Source of the DNA: Rubrobacter xylanophilus
GTDB taxonomy: Bacteria > Actinomycetota > Rubrobacteria > Rubrobacterales > Rubrobacteraceae
DNA length: 64,000 nucleotides
Reading direction: 5' to 3'
Assembly (NCBI RefSeq): GCF_007164525.1
Contig: NZ_AP019791.1
Coordinates: 2,157,501-2,221,500, forward strand
A program made the translations under genes and the position numbers. This document shows, piece after piece, positions 45,742 through 53,840 of the stretch. The notes beneath the pieces were generated by a model that was given only the letters and a program-made list of their open reading frames with translations, had not been told where the DNA came from and did not search any database. Position 1 is the first letter of the stretch. Each line of letters opens with the position of its first letter.

Positions 45742-46203
45742 ATGGTGGATCAGGAATACATCCGGGACAAGGTGATCCTCCTGGTCGAGGACAACCCCGA
45801 CGACCAGCTGCTCACCATCCGGGCGCTCAAGAAGCACAACATAATGAACGAGGTCGTCATCGCCAAAGACGGCGCGGAGGCCCTGGACTACCTGTTCGGA
45901 GAGGGCTCTTACGCCGGGCGGGACACGAGCGTGATGCCGCAGCTGGTGCTGCTGGACCTGAAGCTCCCGAAGGTGGACGGCCTGGAGGTCCTGCGCCGGA
46001 TGCGCGCCGACGAGCGGACCCGACTGCTGCCGGTCGTGGTCCTCACCTCCTCCCGGGAGCAGCAGGACCTGGTGGACAGCTACGGGCTCGGGGCGAACAG
46101 CTACGTCCGCAAGCCGATCAACTTCGAGCAGTTCACCCGGGCCGTGGAGCAGCTCAAGCTGTACTGGCTGGTGCTGAACGAGGCCCCACCACCCATCCCC
46201 TAG
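45742..46203 (+). CDS. Single-domain response regulator (CheY/Rcp1-like)
   Basis: ATG 45742 with AAAGAGG upstream gives 153 residues. Receiver features: LLVEDNPDDQLLTIRALKKH with the acidic pair, phospho-acceptor Asp in LVLLDLKLPKVDGLEVLRRM, Thr in VVLTSSRE, and Lys in SYVRKPINFEQF. The DNPDDQ and YLFGEGSY patterns are typical of Rcp1-like regulators that work with PAS or phytochrome kinases. No output domain, so it may relay phosphate within this signalling cluster. Confidence 0.9.
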   Translation: MVDQEYIRDKVILLVEDNPDDQLLTIRALKKHNIMNEVVIAKDGAEALDYLFGEGSYAGRDTSVMPQLVLLDLKLPKVDGLEVLRRMRADERTRLLPVVVLTSSREQQDLVDSYGLGANSYVRKPINFEQFTRAVEQLKLYWLVLNEAPPPIP

Positions 46204-47504
46204 CCCCGCGCAAGCTCCGCCGCCAGTTCGTCCACGAACTGCCTGGCGGTGCGCCCGCTGCGCCCGGTGCGCCAGCGCTCCCATTGCAGGGCCCGCTCGA
46301 CGAGCCTCTCCTCGGGCACTTCGAGCCCCCGCCGCCGGGCGAGCTCCCGAACGATCCGGAGGTACAACCGCTGATCGGGAGGAGGGAAGGTGAGGCGCAG
46401 CCCGAAGCGAGCCGCCAGCGAGAGCTTCTCGTGCATCGTGTCGCGGGCGTGTACGTCGTCGCCGGCGACGCCATCGCCGCGATCGGCGAAGCTCTCCCGC
46501 ACGATGTTGCGGCGGTTGGAGGTGGCGTAGACGCGCACGTTCTCCGGCGGCGCCTCGACGCTGCCCTCGAGTAGCGCCTTGAGGGCCTTGTACTCGACCT
46601 CGTGCTCCTCGAAGGAGAGGTCGTCCACGAAGAGCACGAAGCGCGGGGCGCGTCCGCGCAACCGCGCCAGCACCTCCGGGAGGTCCCCGAGGTCCTCCTT
46701 GGCCACCTCGACGAGCCGCAACCCGTCATCCGCGTACTCGTTGAGCAGCGCCTTGACGGTGGAGGACTTGCCGGTGCCGGGCAGCCCGTAGAGCAGGACG
46801 TGGTGGGAGGGAAGCCCCCGCAGGAAGCGCTCGGTGTTGAGGACGAGCGGTTCCCGCTCCCGCTCGTAGCCGACGAGGTCCGCGAGCCGCACCGGGTCCG
46901 GATGGGTGACGGGCCGCAGGGCGCTCCCATCCCACCGGAACGCCCGGTAGCGCCCGAAAGCCCCCGCTCCATGCCGGGCGTGGTAACCGGAAACGATCTC
47001 GAGACACCGGCTCCAATCCTCCTCCGCCGCCAGCTTTCCGGCCACTGCACGGCGCGGAGAATCCTCCCCGGCACAGCCGGGGTCGCTCCAGGGAACCCAC
47101 ATCCCCTGCGCCTCCGCCATCGTCTCCTCCACCAGGCCGAGCACCGTCTCTCCGTCGAGCCGGAAGAGACCGCCGAGCGTGCGCAGGTCGCGGCGGGCCT
47201 GCTCCGCAAGCGTGGCGGTGACCCCCTCCATCTCCGAGGCCAGAGAGAAGGCGTTCTCGTCGTCCAGAAGGCGCCCGACGAGGTGCGACTGCCAGGCGTC
47301 CGGCAGCAGGCGGTAGGGCTCGAGGGCGAGCTCCTCCCACAGCCGGCCGAAGGTCCGGGCCACGGCGGCGGGCTCGGGCCGCTCGCAGGCGAGGATCTCG
47401 AGCAGCTCCAGCATGTGCTGCGCGGCGGGAGACTCGAGCACGCCGCGCAGCACGGCCAACCCCCTCGCCCTCAGAAGCAGCCTCTCCAGCCCATCGCGCT
47501 CCAT
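46200..47504 (-). CDS. DUF815 family AAA ATPase
   Basis: Protein of 434 residues. A helical N-terminal half of about 200 residues is followed by an AAA domain: Walker A YGLPGTGKSSTVKALLNEYA, Walker B RFVLFVDDLSFEEHEVEYKA, sensor YATSNRRNIVRESF. The family function is unknown. It overlaps the convergent regulator by 4 bases. Confidence 0.88.
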   Translation of the reverse strand: MERDGLERLLLRARGLAVLRGVLESPAAQHMLELLEILACERPEPAAVARTFGRLWEELALEPYRLLPDAWQSHLVGRLLDDENAFSLASEMEGVTATLAEQARRDLRTLGGLFRLDGETVLGLVEETMAEAQGMWVPWSDPGCAGEDSPRRAVAGKLAAEEDWSRCLEIVSGYHARHGAGAFGRYRAFRWDGSALRPVTHPDPVRLADLVGYEREREPLVLNTERFLRGLPSHHVLLYGLPGTGKSSTVKALLNEYADDGLRLVEVAKEDLGDLPEVLARLRGRAPRFVLFVDDLSFEEHEVEYKALKALLEGSVEAPPENVRVYATSNRRNIVRESFADRGDGVAGDDVHARDTMHEKLSLAARFGLRLTFPPPDQRLYLRIVRELARRRGLEVPEERLVERALQWERWRTGRSGRTARQFVDELAAELARG

Positions 47505-47538
47505 ACGGAGAGGAACTCTAGCACAGAGCGGGGTACGG

Positions 47539-48357
47539 CTACGTGTAGATGTCCCGCCGCCGGAAAGCCGGGACGGCGAGCGCGACGAAGAGGACCGCGA
47601 CCCCGGTCACGCCCGCGAAGTTGGCCCAGTCTATGCCGTTCTCGATGGCGGAGCCGTAGTAGTAGAAGACGGAGTACGGACGGAGGTCCTCGAGGTCCTC
47701 GGAGGCGCGGCCTATGGCGTCGACCAGGTACATCGCGAAGAGCACGAAGGCGGGCAGGGCTATGGCGAGCGCCCGGCGGTGGAAGAGCGCCGAACCCAGC
47801 ATCGCCAGCCCGCCGAAGAAGAGGCACACGGGCCACATGTTGAGCACGGCGTTCACCGTGCTCTCCAGCGAGAGGTCAACCTCGAAGAGCACCGCCGTCC
47901 CCCAGGTCAGAAGCCCCACGATGGCCAGGATGCCGAGCAGCGAGACGGCCGTGGCGGTGAAGCTGCCGACGACGAGCTGCCAGCGCGGCAGCGGGTTGCC
48001 GAGCAGGACGTCTATGGTGCCGCGCTCCTCCGCGCCGGCTATGGCGTTCGCGGAGGCGAGTATGGGGAAGAAAGCGAGTGCGAGAGGAGCCAGGATGAAG
48101 ACCTGCGAGTGCATGTAGTTCCTGACGTCGGCGAGGTCCGTGATCCCGAACGCCTCCAAAAGCCCCTCCGGATACGCCTCCATCAGCTGGTTCAGCTGCT
48201 CGGCGCTGCCCTCGAAGGTGACGAACGAGGCGACGACGACGGCGCTGTAGAGCCCGAGCGCCGCGCCCCAGACGAGCACGCCCCTCGACTGCAGCCTCAA
48301 GGTGTGCAGCACCAGGGCAAGGAGCGTCCCCCGCCCCGCCGCGCGCTTCGCGCTCAT
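47539..48357 (-). CDS. ABC-2-type transporter permease
   Basis: Membrane protein of 272 residues with about six hydrophobic segments. ATG 48357 overlaps the ATPase stop (ATGA). Conserved features are EERGTIDVLLGNPLPRWQLV and long N-terminal soluble loop between the first two helices. It forms an exporter with the adjacent ATPase; the substrate is unknown. Confidence 0.9.
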   Translation of the reverse strand: MSAKRAAGRGTLLALVLHTLRLQSRGVLVWGAALGLYSAVVVASFVTFEGSAEQLNQLMEAYPEGLLEAFGITDLADVRNYMHSQVFILAPLALAFFPILASANAIAGAEERGTIDVLLGNPLPRWQLVVGSFTATAVSLLGILAIVGLLTWGTAVLFEVDLSLESTVNAVLNMWPVCLFFGGLAMLGSALFHRRALAIALPAFVLFAMYLVDAIGRASEDLEDLRPYSVFYYYGSAIENGIDWANFAGVTGVAVLFVALAVPAFRRRDIYT

Positions 48358-49259
48358 CGTCCGCCTCCGTTCTGGCCGTAGTAGGTGAGGAAGACCTCCT
48401 CCAGGCTCGGGCGCTCGTACTCCATGCTCACCAGGCGGTGCTTCGCGGCGAGCTTGATCATCGCGTCCGGGCTCTCGTGCAGCGTGAAGGTCAGCCGCGC
48501 CCCATCGGCCTTGAGATCCTCGACCCCGGGCAGGGCCTCGAAGGGCCTCGGGTCCACGGGCCCGTCGAAGACGAGCCTGACGTGGCGGAAGGCCTTGTCC
48601 ACGAGCGCGTCGGTCGGCTCCACCTCCACGAGCTCGCCGTCGCGGATGATCCCGACCCGGTCGCAGACGCGCTCGACCTCGCTGAGGACGTGCGAGGAGA
48701 AGAAAACGGTGCGCCCCTCGTCCCGCGTCTCCTCCACGATGTCCAGGAACTCCTCCTGCACGAGCGGGTCGAGGCCACCGGTCGGCTCGTCCAGAACCAG
48801 AAGCGGCGGCCGGTGGAACATGGCCTGGATTAGCCCGATCTTCTGCTTGTTGCCCCTGGACAGGCGCCGCATCGGGCGCTCCAGCTCGGCATCGAGCCTC
48901 TCGGCCAGCTCGTGGGCGTAGCCGAGGTCCTTCACGCCCCTGAGCCGCGCGAAGAACCTGATCAGATCTTCCCCGGTCATCCTGTCCTCGAGGGCGAACT
49001 CGCCGGGCAGGTTGCCGACCCGGGCCCGCACCTCCACGCTCTCCCTCCAAACGTCGAACCCGAAGACCCGGGCCCTCCCGCCGCTCGGTCGCAGAAACCC
49101 CATCAGCAACCGGATCGTGGTGGTCTTCCCGGCCCCGTTGGGCCCGAGAAAGCCGAAGACCTCGCCCTCCTCGACAGCGAGGTCCACGTCTTTTATGCCC
49201 CGGCTCTTCCTGCGGCCGTAGGTCTTGGTCAGCGCCCGCGTCTCTATCACCGCGCCCAC
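48354..49259 (-). CDS. ABC transporter ATP-binding protein
   Basis: ATPase of 301 residues with Walker A GFLGPNGAGKTTTIRLL, signature LSRGNKQKIGL, Walker B LLVLDEPTGGLDP and the H loop SSHVLSEVERV. About 80 further C-terminal residues match the regulatory extension of CcmA/drug-exporter ATPases. Regulated presumably by the GbsR-type repressor encoded upstream in the same operon. Confidence 0.94.
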   Translation of the reverse strand: MGAVIETRALTKTYGRRKSRGIKDVDLAVEEGEVFGFLGPNGAGKTTTIRLLMGFLRPSGGRARVFGFDVWRESVEVRARVGNLPGEFALEDRMTGEDLIRFFARLRGVKDLGYAHELAERLDAELERPMRRLSRGNKQKIGLIQAMFHRPPLLVLDEPTGGLDPLVQEEFLDIVEETRDEGRTVFFSSHVLSEVERVCDRVGIIRDGELVEVEPTDALVDKAFRHVRLVFDGPVDPRPFEALPGVEDLKADGARLTFTLHESPDAMIKLAAKHRLVSMEYERPSLEEVFLTYYGQNGGGR

Positions 49260-49260
49260 G

Positions 49261-49758
49261 CTACCTCCTCCCGGACTCCTTTTCCCACCGCTCGAAGAAC
49301 GCCGGGAGCTCCCTCTCGCAGTAGGCGTAGAAGTCGCGCATCTCTTCGAGACCCAGCCTCACCTCGGGCCTGTCCCTGCCCTCCGCCTCCAAGATGCCGA
49401 GGCCCCGCTCGGCCATCTCTCGGAAGGCAACTATGCCCTCCATCTCGCGCCGCATCAGCTCGTGCCAGGCGCCCGGCCTGTTGCGGAAGTAGTCCCGGCG
49501 CTCCCCGGGCCTGCCCACGCGCTCGACGAGCCCCATCCGCACCAGCATCCTTGTCGCCGTGCTGATCGAACCCCGACTCGCCCGCAACACCCCGGCCAGC
49601 TCCTCCGCCGACATCTCCGGCGGGTCGGCGATCATCAACGCCCCAAGCACCCGCCCCACCATCCGCGCCAGCCCGAACCCCTCGAACAGCAGCCCGAAGT
49701 CCTCCGCGTACCGCTGCCGCTCCTCTTCCATGCCGCCACCAGCCCGCCGCTCTTCCAT
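49261..49758 (-). CDS. GbsR/MarR-type transcriptional repressor
   Basis: Winged-helix regulator of 165 residues (MSAEELAGVLRASRGSISTA, MLVRMGLVERVGRPGERRDY typical of the recognition helix and wing). The C-terminal part RERELPAFFERWEK-like (CERELPAFFERWEKES) fits GbsR. First gene of the operon with the ABC exporter, and its promoter overlaps a palindrome, so autoregulation is likely. ATG 49758 is the likely start of a leaderless transcript; ATG 49731 is an alternative. Confidence 0.88.
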   Translation of the reverse strand: MEERRAGGGMEEERQRYAEDFGLLFEGFGLARMVGRVLGALMIADPPEMSAEELAGVLRASRGSISTATRMLVRMGLVERVGRPGERRDYFRNRPGAWHELMRREMEGIVAFREMAERGLGILEAEGRDRPEVRLGLEEMRDFYAYCERELPAFFERWEKESGRR

Positions 49759-49766
49759 GGCCGCAC

Positions 49767-49801
49767 ATTATCGGTTTCATTTCTTTCAGTCAATACTGAA
49801 A
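49767..49801 (-). promoter_or_regulatory. Promoter and operator of the GbsR-ABC operon
   Basis: On the minus strand TTGACT (49788-49793, 5 of 6) and GATAAT (49767-49772, 5 of 6), 15-bp spacer. The -35 box lies within the palindrome TTTCAGTCAATACTGAAA (49784-49801; 7-bp arms, 4-bp centre), so a repressor bound there would block RNA polymerase. The -10 box is only 8 bases from the ATG, so the transcript is probably leaderless. Confidence 0.65.
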
Positions 49802-50763
49802 ATGCCGAAAATCGTCCTGCGCGGTGGGCAGTGGACGGGCTTGCGGGGACGGGTTGCGCCGGGCGGTTCGGCGCAACAGACGGAGGAGCGGACCCTGGTC
49901 ACGCTCTGGAGCGTCCGGGGCGCCCCCTACGTCGTCCCGGCAAGCGACTATTGCGGTCTTCGGCGTCGGGGCGCTTCCCTTCGACGCAGCCTCGTTCAGG
50001 CGGTTGCTCGGCGGCTGGGCGAGCGCGGCTCGATCCCCTCGACGTTCTCGACCGGATGGTAGAGGTCGCCGGCAGGCTCCTCGACGGCAGAAAGCTCGAC
50101 GTAGCTGCGGGACCTGATCTACGCCAGCATCCCCTCCCTCGCTGGCGTGCAGCGTCCATCGGGCGCCCACGCCGACATGCCGGAGCCCCTGTTCCGCGCG
50201 GTGGGCACCGCGGGCGTGGCGTGCATCGTCGCCGGCCGGGGCACCGACGCCGAGCTTGCACGCACCGACCAGTGGCTGAGGGAGGCCCCTCCCGTCCCCG
50301 ACCGGCCACCTCGCGGCAGTTCGCCGAGTGGTCCGGGCGGGGCCTGGACGACGACAGGGGCGCATTCTCCCTCATCGAGGAAGAGCTTGTCGAGGTCGCC
50401 CTCGACGGGAGGCCAGCCCGTCTCCTCGAGCGCGACCTGAGGGCCCTCTCCTCGCCGCCCGAACCCAGCGGCGTCCGGCTCCTGCCCGCGCAGGACCCTT
50501 TCCTGCAGCAGCGCGACCGGGCGACGCTACTGCCAGAGCAGGCCACACGGCGGAGGCTGTGGCAGCCGGTCCGCGGGCCGTGCTCGTGGACGGGAAGATC
50601 AGCGGGCACGTGGCGAGCCCGGACCGCACGCGCCGGGCTCGAGGCGACCGTCGAGCCCTTCGGCCGCCCGTCGCGAGCCGTGAGGGAGGAGATCGAGGCC
50701 GAAGCGGAACACCTCGCTGCCTTTCGGGGTCGCGAGACGGTGAGCATCAGGTACGCCGGGTAG
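49802..50763 (+). pseudogene. Decayed winged-helix DNA-binding domain protein (HTH_42-like)
   Basis: Fragments of one protein appear in successive frames: LWSVRGAPYVVPASDY near 49910, VFGVGALPFDAASFRRLLGG in another frame, then LFRAVGTAGVACIV near 50195, and a long C-terminal piece from about 50330 (FAEWSGRGLDDDRGAFSLIE, RLWQPV, TWRARTARAGLEATVEPFGR, ending in EAEAEHLAAF). These match the winged-helix DNA-binding domain family (PF06224, YcaQ/AlkX-like). At least three frameshifts would be needed, so it is no longer functional. Confidence in the family is moderate. Confidence 0.6.
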
Positions 50764-50804
50764 CGCACCGGTCTGCCGCAGGCGCTTGGATCGGTCGTGC
50801 GGAC

Positions 50805-51425
50805 CTAACCGCCGAAGAGGCGGGACCAGAAGGAGCGGTTTTTGAGGACCTTTATCTCGGCTTCGAGGCGGGTACGCTCTTCGGCGAGCTGGCTCTTCTC
50901 CTCCAGGAGCTTCATGCGTTCCTGGATGAGGCGTTCGCGCTCCTCTTCGAGCCTCTTCTTCTCCTCCTCGAGGGTGGAGATGGTCTTCTCCTGCAGCTCG
51001 CGCTGGAACTCCGAGAGCCGCAGGCGTTCTATCTCCTCCCAGAGGCGGTCGATCTCCAGCCGGGCGGCGTCGCGCTCCTGGCGGATCTCCTCCATCTGCC
51101 GGGTGCGCTCCTCGAGGCGTGTCTTGAAGTCCTGGCCCTGCTGCAGAAGGCGCTCGTAGCGCTCGAAGGGGACGGCCGGGAGCCTGGAGGAGGACTGGGA
51201 ATCCTCTCCGATAACCTCTCCCTCGAAGATCTCCTCCCCGGCATCCCGGGCGCCCCTTTCACGGGCCAGCTCCAGCACCTCGGAGAGGGCGAAGCTGTAG
51301 ACCCCCTCCTCGTCGCGCTCGGAGCGCAGAGAGCCCTGCTCCACCAGCCGGATGACCTCCTCGGCCCCAACGTCCAGGATGGCCGCCGCCCCGTACAGCC
51401 CGATGCGCTCCTCCCTGGGGTCCAT
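50805..51425 (-). CDS. Coiled-coil protein with excisionase-like N-terminus
   Basis: 206 residues. The N-terminus IGLYGAAAILDVGAEEVIRL followed by VEQGSL resembles a MerR/excisionase helix-turn-helix (GxAAxxLGVSxxTVRRxVxxG); residues about 95-195 are long coiled coil very rich in Glu, Arg and Lys. It ends SFWSRLFGG. No known family was recognised; the combination suggests a DNA-associated or scaffold role. Confidence 0.7.
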   Translation of the reverse strand: MDPREERIGLYGAAAILDVGAEEVIRLVEQGSLRSERDEEGVYSFALSEVLELARERGARDAGEEIFEGEVIGEDSQSSSRLPAVPFERYERLLQQGQDFKTRLEERTRQMEEIRQERDAARLEIDRLWEEIERLRLSEFQRELQEKTISTLEEEKKRLEEERERLIQERMKLLEEKSQLAEERTRLEAEIKVLKNRSFWSRLFGG

Positions 51426-51475
51426 GCGGGCATTCTACTTTAGCCTCCGCCGGGAAGGAACCCGAGGGGCGGGAA

Positions 51476-51835
51476 TCACACGACCCGGCCCACGAAGGGG
51501 AGCCCGGCCTCGACCCAGGCCCTCACCCCACCCTCCAGGTTCAGCACCTCGTACCCCTCAGCGGAGAGCGCCTGCGCAGCGAGGGCGCTGCGGTTGCCCG
51601 AACGGCACGCAACCACCAGGGTTCTTTCCCGCGGCAGAGACCCAGCCCGTGCGCGAAGCTCCCCCAGAGGTACGTGCGTGGAACCGGGGATCCTCCCCGC
51701 CAACCACTCCTCGTCCTCCCGCACATCCACCAGCACCGCCTCACCCGTCTCCAGACGCCCCCGCGCCTCGCGCGGCGAGACGCCGACCACCCCGGAAGCC
51801 CCTCCAGACAACACAGCCCGTATTCTCCGCAGCAC
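51476..51835 (-). CDS. Rhodanese-domain sulfurtransferase
   Basis: GTG 51835 follows the thioredoxin stop by one base and yields 119 residues. Rhodanese motif LVDVREDEEWLAGRIPGSTH and catalytic loop CRSGNRS are complete. It is single-domain and cytoplasmic. It would transfer sulfane sulfur from persulfides to acceptors such as the adjacent thioredoxin. First of a run of sulfur-handling genes. Confidence 0.88.
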   Translation of the reverse strand: MLRRIRAVLSGGASGVVGVSPREARGRLETGEAVLVDVREDEEWLAGRIPGSTHVPLGELRARAGSLPRERTLVVACRSGNRSALAAQALSAEGYEVLNLEGGVRAWVEAGLPFVGRVV

Positions 51836-51836
51836 C

Positions 51837-52178
51837 CTACGCCGCCTCCCCCAGAAAACGCCGCAGGCCAAACGCCTCCTCCAGCGCTCCCTCGGGAAGG
51901 GCACCTACCACGGCCTTGGGCTGCTCGCCCGGCTCGAAGAAAGCTATCGTGGGAATGCCGGAAACCCCGAACCGGGCCGCAAGCTCCGGCTCCGCGTCCA
52001 CATCGACCTTCGCTACCTTCACCCTACCCCCATACTTCTCCGCAATCCGCTCCATGACCGGCGCAACCATCCTGCACGGAGCACACCACCCGGCCCAGAA
52101 GTCCACCAGCACAGGAACCTCGGACCTCAAAACCTCCCGCTCGAACGTCTCAGCCGTAACCTCCACAATGGAAGCCAT
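51837..52178 (-). CDS. Thioredoxin
   Basis: Dithiol reductase of 113 residues with fold motifs PVLVDFWAGWCAPCRMVAP (active site CAPC; canonical CGPC), KVDVDAEPELAARFGV, and the cis-proline loop GIPT. Altered active site may change redox potential. AGGAGG lies 8 bases upstream of the ATG. It leads a two-gene transcript with the rhodanese. Confidence 0.92.
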   Translation of the reverse strand: MASIVEVTAETFEREVLRSEVPVLVDFWAGWCAPCRMVAPVMERIAEKYGGRVKVAKVDVDAEPELAARFGVSGIPTIAFFEPGEQPKAVVGALPEGALEEAFGLRRFLGEAA

Positions 52179-52197
52179 CTGAATACCTCCTGCTCTT

Positions 52198-52241
52198 ATA
52201 TTACTACATCACTATTTAGTTTAAATGAAGTATAACATACT
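52198..52241 (-). promoter_or_regulatory. AT-rich promoter region of trx-rhodanese
   Basis: On the minus strand TAATAT (52198-52203) is a good -10 box. The 10-mer ATTACTACAT (52200-52209 on plus) recurs at 56016-56025 ahead of the ccdA-like gene. Inverted repeat AGTAT-AAC-ATACT lies at 52229-52241. Base composition here is unusually AT-rich for the window, as expected for a repressor site. Confidence 0.45.
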
Positions 52242-52249
52242 CTGGTGGG

Positions 52250-53005
52250 TTAGAAGAGGGTGCTGACATTTTGGGCGAGGATGAGGGCGCCCATGAGGGT
52301 CAGGAAGGCGGCGAAGCCCTTTTTGAGGGTTCGTTGGGGGAGGAAGTTTGCGAGGAAGGATCCTCCGAGGCTGCCGAGCATGGCGACGAGGGTGAAGGCG
52401 GTCATATAGGTCCAGGGCACGTCCACCTGTCCCAGGTATCCGACGAAACCCGCGGCGGATTTCATGGCGATGACCAGCAGGGAGGTTCCGATGGCGATCT
52501 TCATGGGGACCCTTCCGAGCAGGACGAGCGCGGGCACTATGAGGAATCCCCCGCCGACCCCGACCAGCCCGGTGAGGACTCCCACGCCGATCCCCTCGAA
52601 GACGATGAGCGCCAGGGGCATGCCGTGAGACTCGGCCTCCGGAGCACCACCATCCCGGAACATGAAGAACGCTGCAAGAAGCATCACCCCGGCGAAGAGG
52701 GCGAGCTGCGCCGCATCGCTGAAGAAAACCGCCAGCCGCGCCCCCAGATAAGTTCCCGCCATCGCCACGGCACCGAAGATCAAAGCGACCCGCAAGTTCA
52801 CGTTGCCCCGACGCCAGTGCCCGACCGCAGCAAAGAGACTCGTAACCCCCACCACGGCCAAGCTCATCGCGATGGCCTCTTTGGCCCCATACCCGAGTAC
52901 ATAGACGAAGATGGGTACCGCAAGAATGGACCCCCCACCCCCGAGCAGCCCAAGCAATACCCCCATCAGCGCCGCCAACACCAAACCCAAAACCTCGCCA
53001 ACCAC
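52250..53005 (-). CDS. TauE/SafE-family transporter
   Basis: Membrane protein of 251 residues with about eight hydrophobic segments. GTG 53005 is preceded by GGAGGTG. Conserved features are LGLLGGGGSILAVPIFVYVL and VGVGGGFLIVPALVLL, the two GGxS/GGxL motifs of the TauE family. Members export sulfite, sulfoacetate or thiosulfate. It lies among persulfide-related genes, so export of sulfite or thiosulfate fits. Confidence 0.9.
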   Translation of the reverse strand: MVGEVLGLVLAALMGVLLGLLGGGGSILAVPIFVYVLGYGAKEAIAMSLAVVGVTSLFAAVGHWRRGNVNLRVALIFGAVAMAGTYLGARLAVFFSDAAQLALFAGVMLLAAFFMFRDGGAPEAESHGMPLALIVFEGIGVGVLTGLVGVGGGFLIVPALVLLGRVPMKIAIGTSLLVIAMKSAAGFVGYLGQVDVPWTYMTAFTLVAMLGSLGGSFLANFLPQRTLKKGFAAFLTLMGALILAQNVSTLF

Positions 53006-53176
53006 AGCACCTCCGATCTTTACTTGCCTTTTATGACTATCTAGTTATATTGTTTCGCAGTCTAACCGACGCGTACATTGATGTTAGAGAATATGTTCAC
53101 TTGGTGTTTCAAGTGGGCGTCTCTCGGGTAGGAAGGTTTCGCAGTGCGAGTTCTGTGAAGAGGAGGCACGCCGGTT
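53006..53176. other. Divergent gap with inverted repeat
   Basis: No gene. Between the TauE gene (minus) and the small Gly/Met protein (plus). It holds the inverted repeat CACTTG-GTGTTT-CAAGTG (53098-53115) and AT-rich stretches (53029-53056). GAAGAGGAGG-type ribosome site precedes the plus gene. Possible operator for the persulfide cluster. Confidence 0.35.
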
Positions 53177-53383
53177 ATGGGAGACCTGGGCAAGGTACTG
53201 CTCGGGATATTCATCGGGGTACTGGCAGCCTTGGTGTTGGTTGGTTCGTTCTCGGGCGGGGGCATGGGGGGGATGATGGGTGGTGGTCCTGCGGGCATGT
53301 TCTTCGGGCTTTTCATGTGGCTGCTGCTCGCGGTGCTGCTGGTGGTCCTGATCTTCTGGCTCGTACAGCAGATACGGCGTTGA
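53177..53383 (+). CDS. Small Met/Gly-rich membrane protein
   Basis: 68 residues: N-terminal helix (about 6-24), then SGGGMGGMMGGGPAGM, then a second helix (about 42-64). The Met/Gly linker resembles that of the SHOCT protein at 14691-14999 and could bind soft metals. ATG 53177 has GAGGAGG at 14 bases. Not matched to a known family. Confidence 0.6.
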   Translation: MGDLGKVLLGIFIGVLAALVLVGSFSGGGMGGMMGGGPAGMFFGLFMWLLLAVLLVVLIFWLVQQIRR

Positions 53384-53416
53384 GAAGAGAGCGTCCTTGA
53401 GGAGGTGAGGACAACG

Positions 53417-53836
53417 ATGGCAATGGAAAGGACGGGCTACACCATCTCCGGCGAGACCTCGCTGGCATTCGGTGAGGCGGTGGAGAGGGTTCGCGAGCTG
53501 CTCCAGCAGGCTGGCTACGGGGTTCTCTGTGAGATAGACGTCAAGGCCAAGCTGGAAGAGAAGCTCGGCGTTGAGCGCGAGCCCTACACCATACTGGGGG
53601 CTTGCAATCCGCCGCTGGCCAGGGAGGGCTTGGACGCCGAGCCGGAGCTCGGCGCGCTTTTGCCGTGCAACGTCGTCGTCTACGAGCGGGAGGGCAGGAC
53701 CCGCGTAGCGGCGGTGGAACCGCGGGCGATGCTCTCGGTGGTGGGCAACGAGAAGCTGGATCGGATCGCGGCGCGGGTGAGGGAGGATCTCGCGCGTGTC
53801 GTCGAGCAGGTGGCGGACGGCGAACGGCGCGCGTAG
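53417..53836 (+). CDS. DUF302 family protein
   Basis: ATG 53417 with GGAGGTGAGG upstream yields 139 residues. Fits DUF302 with YGVLCEIDVKAKLEEKLGVE and the conserved YTILGACNPPLAREGLD segment. The function is unknown. It often accompanies persulfide and copper genes. It precedes the persulfide dioxygenase by 4 bases. Confidence 0.85.
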   Translation: MAMERTGYTISGETSLAFGEAVERVRELLQQAGYGVLCEIDVKAKLEEKLGVEREPYTILGACNPPLAREGLDAEPELGALLPCNVVVYEREGRTRVAAVEPRAMLSVVGNEKLDRIAARVREDLARVVEQVADGERRA

Positions 53837-53840
53837 CGAC

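Noticed and set aside
51837-52178. Thioredoxin CAPC site as a sign of a different enzyme
   Set aside because: All other thioredoxin features, including the cis-Pro loop GIPT, are normal; CAPC variants are known among thioredoxins.
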